The translations under genes were made by a program, and so were the position numbers. Shown piece by piece: positions 49,423 through 57,233 of a stretch of DNA of 64,000 nt (position 1 is its first letter; every line of letters starts with the position of its first letter). The notes under the pieces were generated by a model. It was not told the origin of the DNA. It ran no database searches and saw nothing but the letters and a program-made list of their open reading frames with translations. The DNA is from CAMLOF01 sp041913045 (GTDB lineage: Bacteria; Pseudomonadota; Gammaproteobacteria; Burkholderiales; Burkholderiaceae_C): positions 1 to 64,000 of the forward strand of contig JAYSGB010000012.1 in the NCBI GenBank assembly GCA_041913045.1, read 5' to 3'.

Positions 49423-50081
49423 AGCTCATAGCGGCACTCACCGGCAATCTGGACCAGATCCTGGGCGACGAAGTGCGCATAGCCGAGCAGGCGGTGACGC
49501 ACTCGATTCGCGAGGCAACCGATGGCCTCAAGACCGAACTGCGCAGCCAGATCACTGGCGCCGGTCTCGGCCCGCGTCTGGCCAACACCTGGCGCGGTGA
49601 GGTCTATCCCAAGGGGCAGCTGAGCATCAAGGCCGCCGGCCTGGTCTACAGCCGGGCGCCCGTCATCGTCGGTGCGCATGACCAGGGGGCCACCATCCGT
49701 TCCAAGGATGGATTCTGGCTGGCCATTCCCTTGCCGGCTGCGGGCAAAGGCCCACGCGGCAAACGCATGACCCCCGGTCTTTGGGAAAAGCTGCGTGGCC
49801 AGCGCCTGCGTTTCATCTACCGCCGGGGCAAACCGTCGCTGCTCGTCGCAGAAAACCAGCGCGCCCGCCAAGGCCAACGCGGTGGTTTCTCCGCCGCCTC
49901 ACAAAAGGCCCAGACCACCGGACGAGGACTGGTCACGGTGCCGATGTTCCTACTCGTGCCCCAAGCGACCCTGAAGAAGAAATTCGACATCGACCGCAGC
50001 GCGCGTCGCTGGATCAGCACGTTGGCCAAACGCATTGCCAACCGTTTCGATGAAGCCGACCGCAAAGGGGTAACGTCATGA
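49419..50081 (+). CDS. DUF6441 family tail-completion protein
   Basis: The 220-aa product contains RLANTWRGEVYPKGQLSIKA and the basic loop RRGKPSLLVAENQRARQGQR, the pattern of DUF6441. It occupies the position of lambda gpZ. Overlaps by ATGA on both sides show coupled translation. Confidence 0.78.
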   Translation: MKLIAALTGNLDQILGDEVRIAEQAVTHSIREATDGLKTELRSQITGAGLGPRLANTWRGEVYPKGQLSIKAAGLVYSRAPVIVGAHDQGATIRSKDGFWLAIPLPAAGKGPRGKRMTPGLWEKLRGQRLRFIYRRGKPSLLVAENQRARQGQRGGFSAASQKAQTTGRGLVTVPMFLLVPQATLKKKFDIDRSARRWISTLAKRIANRFDEADRKGVTS

Positions 50082-50509
50082 GCCAAAGAGAAAACGCCAT
50101 CGGTGCTTTGTTCGCCGTGCTTGGCCAGTTGTCACTGGGCACGATGGTCAAACGCAACGCCGCCTTGCCCGAGCGCATCGCGGACCACGCCATGGCGATC
50201 CTGCGCGATGGCGAGATGGGCGAGCCCGAGGTATCGCTCTCGCCACTGACTTACCACTGGCAGCACCAGGTGGCCATCGAACTGTTTGTCGCAGACCCGG
50301 ATACCAGCACGCGCGACGCGCGCATGGACGGTCTGCTGGTCGAACTGGCTTCCCTGATCGAAGCCGACCGGACGCTCGCCGGTGTCGTCGAGTACGCCGA
50401 AATCGGTCAACCGAAGTTCGATGAACTGGCCCCCGAGGGCACGAGCGGCATCAAGGCCGGCCTACTGCCCGTGGTCCTGCACTACAGCAGTGCTGGGCCA
50501 CTGAACTGA
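50078..50509 (+). CDS. Tail terminator-like protein (gpU position)
   Basis: The 143-aa product contains YHWQHQVAIELFVADPDTST and a C-terminal LLPVVLHYSS, a strand pattern seen in phage tail terminators. The name rests on gene order (before the tail tube) and size; the motif is weak. Confidence 0.65.
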   Translation: MSQRENAIGALFAVLGQLSLGTMVKRNAALPERIADHAMAILRDGEMGEPEVSLSPLTYHWQHQVAIELFVADPDTSTRDARMDGLLVELASLIEADRTLAGVVEYAEIGQPKFDELAPEGTSGIKAGLLPVVLHYSSAGPLN

Positions 50510-50534
50510 ACCCACTTCCCAAGGAGAAAAACCT

Positions 50535-51473
50535 ATGGCCCGTGCCTACGGCGCGAACGCCAGCATCTTGGCCGCGTTCGAATCCACCTATGGCAGCACC
50601 CCGGTAGATAGCTATTGGCAGCTGCCCTTTGTCTCCACCTCACTCGGCTCCGAACAGGGGCTGATCGCCAACGATCTGATCGGCCTCGGGCGGGACCCCA
50701 GCGCACCCATCCGCGACGTGATCAAGGTCGAGGGCGACATGGTCGTGCCGCTGGACGTGCGGCATATCGGCCTGTGGCTCAAGGCCTTGCTGGGTGAGCC
50801 CACCTCGGTGGGGACGGGCGTGGTGAGCCATACCTTTGCTTCCGGCAAGCCGAGCCTGCCCAGCCTCACCCTGGAAACCGGTCTGCCGGATATCCCGGCC
50901 TGGTTCGTCGCTTCCGGCGTCATGGTCAACAGCCTGCAGGTGGGATTTGCCCGCTCGGGTGCCGCGAATGCCACGGTCGGTCTGGTGGCCCAAGGCGAAA
51001 TGCGGCGCACCGCTACGCTGGATGACACCCCGGCCACTCGCGAATTGCAGCGTTTCAACCAGTTTCAAGGCCAAATCCTGCGAGAAGGCCAGGCGCTGGG
51101 CAACGTGGTTTCGGCGCAGCTGACCTATGCCAACAACCTCGAGCGTATCGAGACCATCCGTTCCGACGGCAAGATTGACGGTGCGGATCCGACGGTGGCC
51201 AGCCTCACCGGCAACCTGGAAGTGCGCTTTGCCGACACCACGCTGATCGATGCCGCCACAAACAACACCCCGCTGGAATTGACCTTTGGCTACGCGATTG
51301 ATGCCGATCACCGGCTGACCTTCATCGCCCACGAGGTCTATCTGCCCAAGCCCAAGCTCTCTATCTCCGGGCCTGGCGGCATCCAGGCCACCTTCGAATG
51401 GCAAGCCGCCAAGGCCACCAGCGTGGCGCGCATGTTCACCGTCGAGCTGGTGAACGACGTCTCTTCCTACTGA
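50535..51473 (+). CDS. Phage tail tube protein
   Basis: The 312-aa product begins MARAYGANASILAAFESTYG and is a beta-rich tail tube family protein with a repeat of the fold in its two halves. It has a strong AAGGAG and the right position (lambda gpV). It polymerises into the hexameric tube around the tape measure. Confidence 0.88.
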   Translation: MARAYGANASILAAFESTYGSTPVDSYWQLPFVSTSLGSEQGLIANDLIGLGRDPSAPIRDVIKVEGDMVVPLDVRHIGLWLKALLGEPTSVGTGVVSHTFASGKPSLPSLTLETGLPDIPAWFVASGVMVNSLQVGFARSGAANATVGLVAQGEMRRTATLDDTPATRELQRFNQFQGQILREGQALGNVVSAQLTYANNLERIETIRSDGKIDGADPTVASLTGNLEVRFADTTLIDAATNNTPLELTFGYAIDADHRLTFIAHEVYLPKPKLSISGPGGIQATFEWQAAKATSVARMFTVELVNDVSSY

Positions 51474-51493
51474 TCACCCGACCGAGGTTTCTC

Positions 51494-51844
51494 ATGATAA
51501 AACTCAATCTCCCGCGTGAACCGCACTGGATCACGCTGGCCGCCGGCGTGCGCCTGCAGGTGCGTCCCGCCACCACGGCGCTGGTCATGGCCGCACGCCA
51601 TGCCGCGTCCAAGGTCGCCGGCACCGATACTGCTGCGGCTGGGGAGCGCACCGCGACGCTCATCACGGAACTGGCCAAGCTGGCTGTGCTGGCTTGGGAA
51701 GGTGTGGCCGACGACAAGGGCAAACCAACTGCCGTCACCCCCGAGGGGGTCGCTGCCCTGATGGAGCACTGGCTCCTGGCCGATGCCTTCGAGCGCGAAT
51801 ACCTCGCTGGCCTCTACGCGCTGGACTCCGAAAAAAACGCCTGA
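51494..51844 (+). CDS. Tail assembly chaperone (G protein), zero frame
   Basis: The 116-aa product, MIKLNLPREPHWITLAAGVR onward, lies between tail tube and tape measure, the place of lambda G. Near its end is the heptamer A AAA AAC at 51832-51838, which allows a -1 shift into the extension frame. It likely holds the tape measure before tube assembly. Confidence 0.85.
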   Translation: MIKLNLPREPHWITLAAGVRLQVRPATTALVMAARHAASKVAGTDTAAAGERTATLITELAKLAVLAWEGVADDKGKPTAVTPEGVAALMEHWLLADAFEREYLAGLYALDSEKNA

Positions 51845-52143
51845 AGGCCCGCACCGCGTGGCACTTCGGTGGCGGGCCGAGCTATTGCAGCGCCTGCCCT
51901 GAATCATGTCCCGAGTGCCCCTACACCATGAACGCGCCCGAGAGCCTGGAGGGCTGGCAAGCCGCCAGTGCGATTGACATCTGTGCCAGCCAGTTGCGCA
52001 TGGCGCAGGGCCGCTTGGTTGGGCTGGATTTGAACGCCTGGATGCTGGCATGTGAGAGCACGGGGCTGGACAAAGCCACCGCGATCGATCTGTTTCCAGC
52101 GGTCGAGGCGGGCCTGATGAACACCCTGGAAGAACGTGGCTGA
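51838..52143 (+). CDS. Tail chaperone T extension (GT, made by -1 frameshift)
   Basis: After slippage on A AAA AAC, reading continues as RLKARTAWHFGGGPSYCSAC and stops at 52143. The fused G-T protein would have about 216 aa: 115 from the zero frame and 101 here. The extension has a cysteine cluster (CSACPESCPEC) not typical of lambda T. It has no good start of its own, supporting expression by frameshifting. Confidence 0.85.
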   Translation, partial: RLKARTAWHFGGGPSYCSACPESCPECPYTMNAPESLEGWQAASAIDICASQLRMAQGRLVGLDLNAWMLACESTGLDKATAIDLFPAVEAGLMNTLEERG

Positions 52144-52154
52144 CCAGAATGGCG

Positions 52155-52763
52155 TCAGTTGGGAGCGAATACCTCTACCAGACACACATAGTGCGCAGAT
52201 GCTTTGCTAGAAAAACTGCCGGAAGCCTTCAGTGCTCGGCGCACAATGAAATGGCCGTGGCTTCCATCAATTGGCACTTTCCCCCGGATAGCCTTCCCGT
52301 CTTTGACAAACATCTTGGGCGAGTTCGCTTCGCTGGCAATGAGCAGGAACGCACGGACTTCTGGTGACGATGCGCGTAAAAAGCCCTGTAGACGCCGCAA
52401 ATCCTCGTTGATCAGATGCTTTGGCGCATCAGCGCGCTTGACCTCAAGAACAAACCTTACGTGAGCCGAAATATTCTGGCTGCGATCAGCTTGTCGCGCA
52501 TCGAGATCACAGACCACCAAATCAGCGCGTGCCTGACGGGAAATCTCCTTGGGTAGGCAACCCGTGGGTACGAGATTTTTGTACATGCACTCTGGTTTGA
52601 GTACGAGGTCATCTGTTTTGTTTGCCTGCAAGAGGTTGCATGCTTCAGCGACCAGTGCTCCTTCCGGGAGAGGGTAATGTCGAAACAGCGCTCGCCGATG
52701 CCCGATCCAAAAAGCAAGGCCCTGGAGAGCCGTTTCCATCCATGCGATATGCGGTGGTGTCAT
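52155..52763 (-). CDS. Nuclease-like cargo protein, PD-(D/E)XK pattern
   Basis: The 202-aa product has a possible PD-(D/E)XK core: ADLVVCDLDARQADRS with an aspartate, then VRFVLEVKRADAP with the ExK pair. Its N-terminus is helical. It is on the opposite strand in the tail cluster and seems an added cargo (moron) gene with its own control. It may be an effector or defence protein; no fold was confirmed. Confidence 0.6.
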   Translation of the reverse strand: MTPPHIAWMETALQGLAFWIGHRRALFRHYPLPEGALVAEACNLLQANKTDDLVLKPECMYKNLVPTGCLPKEISRQARADLVVCDLDARQADRSQNISAHVRFVLEVKRADAPKHLINEDLRRLQGFLRASSPEVRAFLLIASEANSPKMFVKDGKAIRGKVPIDGSHGHFIVRRALKASGSFSSKASAHYVCLVEVFAPN

Positions 52764-52781
52764 GCCGTTGCGCCTGTGGGT

Positions 52782-53099
52782 TCAATACCCTTGAAAAAGA
52801 AAATCCAGGGCTGCGGAGATTTGCGCCTGTTCACTGGAAAGCGAAGTCACCGGTTTCTTCAGGACTCGCTGAGGCACTGCGCCCATCTTGGGTGTCTCCA
52901 TTAGCAACTCTTCGCCCCGGATGGTCAGCACCGGTGTGAGCCGAGTCGACAGTTTCACCTTCGGGAATGCATTAAGGCTGCGCAACGGAACCACCATCCG
53001 GGTGTCGAGGCCATCGAGCAGATCACTCTGCACATCCAGCAAGTAGGGCGTGGTCGAGGCATGACTGCCGGGATTGGCATACACATCAAAACGCGCCAT
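52782..53099 (-). CDS. ccdB: CcdB-type toxin
   Basis: The 105-aa product, MARFDVYANPGSHASTTPYL onward, matches CcdB through LLDVQSDLLD, TRMVVPL and the C-terminal end. CcdB poisons DNA gyrase. The last residues FLFQGY correspond to LMFWGI in the F plasmid, so the key tryptophan is replaced by glutamine and the final isoleucine by tyrosine. Its ATG overlaps the ccdA stop by 1 nt. Confidence 0.88.
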   Translation of the reverse strand: MARFDVYANPGSHASTTPYLLDVQSDLLDGLDTRMVVPLRSLNAFPKVKLSTRLTPVLTIRGEELLMETPKMGAVPQRVLKKPVTSLSSEQAQISAALDFLFQGY

Positions 53100-53362
53100 C
53101 AGAAGCTTCTCCATTCGTCCAGTGGCAAGCCCTCGGCGTCAACGGTCGCGTTGTAGGCGGCGATGAAGTCGGCGTGATCTGCACGCCATTTGCGCTCTTG
53201 CTCGCGCCGCACGAGATCACGCAGGTAGTTGTCGCAGACCTGAGAAATGTTGATCTCAAGGTCCTTTGCAGCTTCCAGTACGTCGCTGCTCAGACTCAGA
53301 TTGGTGGCTCGTTTGCCAGGCAGGCCTGTGCGTGCGCGGCGGGTAGTTTGTGTGGCTGGCAT
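53099..53362 (-). CDS. ccdA: CcdA-type antitoxin
   Basis: The 87-aa product has a basic N-terminal ribbon-helix-helix part (RATNLSLSSDVLEAAKDLEI) and the CcdA C-terminus (RKWRADHADFIAAYNATVDA) that wraps the toxin. It binds its own promoter. Of several ATGs, 53362 has GGAG at the right distance; 53380 lies on the operator-like palindrome. Confidence 0.88.
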   Translation of the reverse strand: MPATQTTRRARTGLPGKRATNLSLSSDVLEAAKDLEINISQVCDNYLRDLVRREQERKWRADHADFIAAYNATVDAEGLPLDEWRSF

Positions 53363-53372
53363 AGCATTCTCC

Positions 53373-53394
53373 ATGCGCATTTAAATGTGCGCAT
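53373..53394 (-). promoter_or_regulatory. Operator-like palindrome of ccdAB
   Basis: ATGCGCA (53373-53379) and TGCGCAT (53388-53394) form an inverted repeat around TTTAAATG just before ccdA. Ribbon-helix-helix antitoxins autoregulate at such sites. The AT-rich centre could be part of the -10 region. Confidence 0.6.
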
Positions 53395-53422
53395 ATATTA
53401 ACCCGCATTCCTGACTGAGTCC

Positions 53423-56050
53423 ATGGCTGAACGCAACCTCTCTATCCGCCTGTCCGTGGTCGACGGCGGCAAGGTCAAGGCCGAGCTGTCCGAGATTGGC
53501 GAGAAGGGGGAGCGCTCGCTCAAAAAAATCGAGGCGGCAGCCACGCCAGCGTCCGGCGGTTTGAAACTGCTGTCGTCAGCGGCCAACGACGCCAAGTTCC
53601 AGTTGCAGGCGGCCACTGACCGGCTCGGCGTGCTTGGCTCGGTGCTAGGCAAACTCGGCCCTGCCGGTCTGATCGCCGGGGCCAGTATCGCCGCCCTGGG
53701 CGTGGGCATCACGGCGCTGGTGCTGCCGGTGGCCAACACCGCCGACGAGCTGGCCAATCTGGCGCAAAAAACTGGGGTGTCGGTCGAAGCCTTGTCGGCA
53801 CTGACCTATGTGGCCAAGATGTCCGACACCGATTTGCAGGGCTTGGTCAAAGGCTTGCAGCGCTTGTCGGTGGTCATGTTCGACACCCAGACCCAGGGTG
53901 AAGAGGGCAGTGCCGCTCTCAAGGCGCTAGGTGTGTCGGCGGTGGACGCATCAGGACAAATCCGACCCACCGAGCAGGTCTTGCTCGATCTCGCGGACAA
54001 GTTCGCGGATATGCCTGACGGCGCAGACAAGGCGGCGCTGGCCATGAAGCTCTTTGGTAAGGAGGGGATGAGCCTGATCCCGTTGCTCAACCAGGGGCGC
54101 GCGGGCATCACCGCCTTGATGGAAGAAGCGGAGCGCTTTGGTCTGGTGATCAACAGCCAGACCGCACAAGCTTCCGAATTGCTGAACGACAACCTGGACC
54201 GCATGCGGTCGATGCTCGAGGGCGTGCAGCGACAGATCGGCGCGGCCGTCATTCCGGTGCTGGCCGACTTCACCGAGCAGGTGATCCTGGCGCAGACGGA
54301 GACGGGTAGCTTCAGCAACGAGCTGCAGCGCATCACGTCCAACCGGGAGGCCACGCTCGCCTTTCTGGAATCCGTCGCCTCGGGTCTGGCCTTCATCGCT
54401 GAGTCGGCAGTGCTCTTGAAGCGCGTGATCGCCCAGCCCTTTGACAGCCTATCGGTGGTGGGCAAGGACATCGAGACCTGGTTCAAGACCGAACTGCTGA
54501 CCTTCTACAAGAGCTATGGGTTCGATGCACAGGCGATCGATGCCGAAATCGCCAAACTGCAAACGGCACGTGACGACTATGTGCGTGCCGCCAATGACCG
54601 GCTCTTCAACATCAACCAGAACCCGGGCTATGCCGATCGCGTGGCCCGCTTCTTTGACGAGCAGCGCCGCACGGTGCGCGTCATGGGCCAACGGTTCGTG
54701 CTCGACACCGAAGCGCAGGCCCGCGAAGTCCAGGCCATCTACGACCGCTTCCTGCCGACCGTGCCCCGTGCGCCCCGGCCACCCGCCAATCTGGACCTGA
54801 GCGCTTTTGCCAGGCCGTCGGCTGCCGCCAAACCTGATGAGGGCGAGGCCTTCCTCAACCAGCTGCGCACCCGGCTCTTGCGCACCCAGAAAGGCGAAGC
54901 GGCGGAGCTGCGTGCGCGCGCCTTGCAGATCGAGGCCAAGGGCTACCAGGGGGTGGCGGCGCAAGCCGAGCAGTACATCCAGGTGCTCGAAGCCATCGAG
55001 CGCCAGAAGGAAAAAGACAAAGCCTTCGAGGCCTACGAGAAGGAAGAGGCGGCCGCCCGCAAGATCACCGAGGGGCTGATTGGCGGCAACCGTCAGCGCA
55101 TAGAAGCCTTGCAGCTGCAGCGCGAGATGCTGGATCTGTCGGCGAGCGAGCGAGCAGTCCTGCAAGCCCGCAACGAACTGGAAAAGTCGGCCACCGCCGC
55201 GCGCAAGGAAGCGAGCCAAATCCAGGACGCCGATCTGCGTACCCAGACCGTCGAGGCCATCAACGACGCCCTGGCGCGTCAGTTGCCTATCGTGGAGAGC
55301 CTGATTCGAGCCAACGCCGAGTACCAGCGCAGCACCGAGTTCGGGGCCAAGGCGGCATTGCGCACCTATATCGAGGACGCCACCAACGCCGCCAAGCAGG
55401 CCGAACGCGCCGTGACGGGTGCCTTCAAATCCATGGAGGACGCGCTCACCCAGTTCGTGATGACCGGCAAGCTGGACTTCAACAGCTTGGCCAACTCCAT
55501 CATCAGTGACCTGATCCGCATCCAGATCCAGCGTGCCATCACCTTGCCGCTGGCGAACTTTGCAATGAGCCTGTTTGCGCCGGCGGCCGGTGCCGCGTTG
55601 CCCTTGGGTTCAGGTGACCTGGTGGGCGTGAACGCCAACATCGCGCACAGCGGGGGGCTGCTCGGGAGTGACGGCCTGCCATCGCGTCAGGTGAGTGCCA
55701 CCCTGTTTGCCGGTGCGCGTCGTTTCCATACCGGCGGCCTGGTGTCGGGTGAAGTGCCGATCATCGCCCGACAAGGGGAGGCGGTGTTCACGCCGGGGCA
55801 ATTGCGGGCACTGGGTGGGGCCGTCGCCACCAAACCCCAAGTGAATGTGGAAGTGAACGTGATCAACCGTGCCAGTGGGGTTGAAACCCGCGTCGAGCAG
55901 CAACAGCAGCCCGATGGCAGCACGCGGCTCGATGTGATCGTCGAGCAAATGGAAGCGCGCATGGCCCGGTCGATCTCGCAGGGTTCCGGCTTGGCGCCGA
56001 CGCTGGAGCGGCGCTATGGACTGAACCCCGCCGCAGGGGCGATGCGATGA
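53423..56050 (+). CDS. Tape measure protein
   Basis: This 875-aa protein has long helical stretches, an N-terminal coiled coil (ELSEIGEKGERSLKKIEAAA) and hydrophobic segments (LGPAGLIAGASIAALGVGIT, and about 700-730). It sets tail length and enters the host envelope on infection. It follows the tail chaperone after the inserted cargo block and its stop overlaps the next gene by ATGA. Confidence 0.92.
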   Translation: MAERNLSIRLSVVDGGKVKAELSEIGEKGERSLKKIEAAATPASGGLKLLSSAANDAKFQLQAATDRLGVLGSVLGKLGPAGLIAGASIAALGVGITALVLPVANTADELANLAQKTGVSVEALSALTYVAKMSDTDLQGLVKGLQRLSVVMFDTQTQGEEGSAALKALGVSAVDASGQIRPTEQVLLDLADKFADMPDGADKAALAMKLFGKEGMSLIPLLNQGRAGITALMEEAERFGLVINSQTAQASELLNDNLDRMRSMLEGVQRQIGAAVIPVLADFTEQVILAQTETGSFSNELQRITSNREATLAFLESVASGLAFIAESAVLLKRVIAQPFDSLSVVGKDIETWFKTELLTFYKSYGFDAQAIDAEIAKLQTARDDYVRAANDRLFNINQNPGYADRVARFFDEQRRTVRVMGQRFVLDTEAQAREVQAIYDRFLPTVPRAPRPPANLDLSAFARPSAAAKPDEGEAFLNQLRTRLLRTQKGEAAELRARALQIEAKGYQGVAAQAEQYIQVLEAIERQKEKDKAFEAYEKEEAAARKITEGLIGGNRQRIEALQLQREMLDLSASERAVLQARNELEKSATAARKEASQIQDADLRTQTVEAINDALARQLPIVESLIRANAEYQRSTEFGAKAALRTYIEDATNAAKQAERAVTGAFKSMEDALTQFVMTGKLDFNSLANSIISDLIRIQIQRAITLPLANFAMSLFAPAAGAALPLGSGDLVGVNANIAHSGGLLGSDGLPSRQVSATLFAGARRFHTGGLVSGEVPIIARQGEAVFTPGQLRALGGAVATKPQVNVEVNVINRASGVETRVEQQQQPDGSTRLDVIVEQMEARMARSISQGSGLAPTLERRYGLNPAAGAMR

Positions 56051-56526
56051 ACATCACCTGGCCCCACACGCTGCCGCTGCCCTCGGTCGAGGGCTATGGC
56101 CTGACGCCACAGGAAGCCGTGCTGCGCACCGACATGGAATCGGGCCCAGCGCGCCAGCGTCGCCGCTTTCGGCAAACGCCCACCCGCATCACCGTGCGCT
56201 GGCTGTTCAGCGAGTTCGAGTTTGCCCTGTTCGAGGCTTGGTACAAGTACCACGCCGACGAGGGTGGGCAGTGGTTCGAGATCACCTTGCTCGGCGGACT
56301 GGGCCTTTTGCCCCACGAAGCCCGTTTCACCCGCCAGTTCGAAGCCCAGCTGCGCTCGGCCCGGCGCTGGGACGTCAAGGGCGAGCTGGAAATCCGCGAG
56401 CGGCCGACGCTCGACGAGGGCGCGCTCAACCTGATGCTGGAGCTCTCCGCCGACGACCTCTTTGCCATGGGCAGCGAACTGCACCAACTGGTGCACGGCA
56501 CCCTGCCGCTTCGCTGGCCGGCTTAG
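56047..56526 (+). CDS. Minor tail protein
   Basis: The 159-aa product contains WPHTLPLPSVEGYGLTPQEA and VRWLFSEFEFALFEAWYKYH, a pattern common to phage distal tail proteins after the tape measure. It probably links tube and tip. The name rests on position and recall of similar phage genes. Confidence 0.7.
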   Translation: MNITWPHTLPLPSVEGYGLTPQEAVLRTDMESGPARQRRRFRQTPTRITVRWLFSEFEFALFEAWYKYHADEGGQWFEITLLGGLGLLPHEARFTRQFEAQLRSARRWDVKGELEIRERPTLDEGALNLMLELSADDLFAMGSELHQLVHGTLPLRWPA

Positions 56527-56570
56527 CGATACCTGATTCATCCATTCATCGCATACACGGAACAACTTCT

Positions 56571-57233
56571 ATGAGTCTGCAAACCGATCTGCATCAAGCG
56601 GTCGCGCAGGTCACGGCCGACAGTGCCTTGTTGCACACCATCGTGCACGGCACCACCGCGCAGACCGTGACCACCGAGGGTGGCGCGGTCGCCACGGTGG
56701 CCAAGCTGCTAGCGGACGCCGATGCCCGCATCAACCTCGCCGCTGACGGCCTGCTGGCCCAGAGCCAGGCCGCCGCGCAAGACGCGCTCACCTCGGCCGA
56801 ACTCGCCGCCAGCGAAGCCGACCGTGCCCAAGCCTCGGCCGACCAAGGCGTGGCGGACACCATTGCCGTGCTCAACCAGGTGCAGTCCAGCGGCAACCAG
56901 ATCCTGGTGGATGCTGAAGCCGTCCTGCAGCAGGTCACCGCCCGGCTGCTCGCAGTGGGCCTGCCGGATGTGCTCGCCGGTGCACAGGGCATGCTGTTGC
57001 GGGTCAAGGCCGACGCCACGGGCTACGAGCTCGTGCCCACCGTGGCCTCGCCCCGCTTCTACGGCTTTGCCTTGTCGGGTGATGGCAGTGAACTGCTGCT
57101 GACCGAAGGGCGTGATCAGATCTTCGAGGCGGAGGCGTTCGATGCCTGGACCGTGGCCGAAGGCGTGCACTTTGCCGTTGAGCACAACGCTCTGGTCATG
57201 AATCTGGGGACGGCGCTGGAGGTGGCGGCATGA
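56571..57233 (+). CDS. Coiled-coil tail fibre-like protein
   Basis: The 220-aa product is helical and Ala-rich in residues 40-120 (AAAQDALTSAELAASEADRA), as in trimeric fibre shafts. The C-terminus is beta-rich. It overlaps the first RCC1 protein by ATGA and may be its connector to the tail tip. No exact family. Confidence 0.65.
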   Translation: MSLQTDLHQAVAQVTADSALLHTIVHGTTAQTVTTEGGAVATVAKLLADADARINLAADGLLAQSQAAAQDALTSAELAASEADRAQASADQGVADTIAVLNQVQSSGNQILVDAEAVLQQVTARLLAVGLPDVLAGAQGMLLRVKADATGYELVPTVASPRFYGFALSGDGSELLLTEGRDQIFEAEAFDAWTVAEGVHFAVEHNALVMNLGTALEVAA

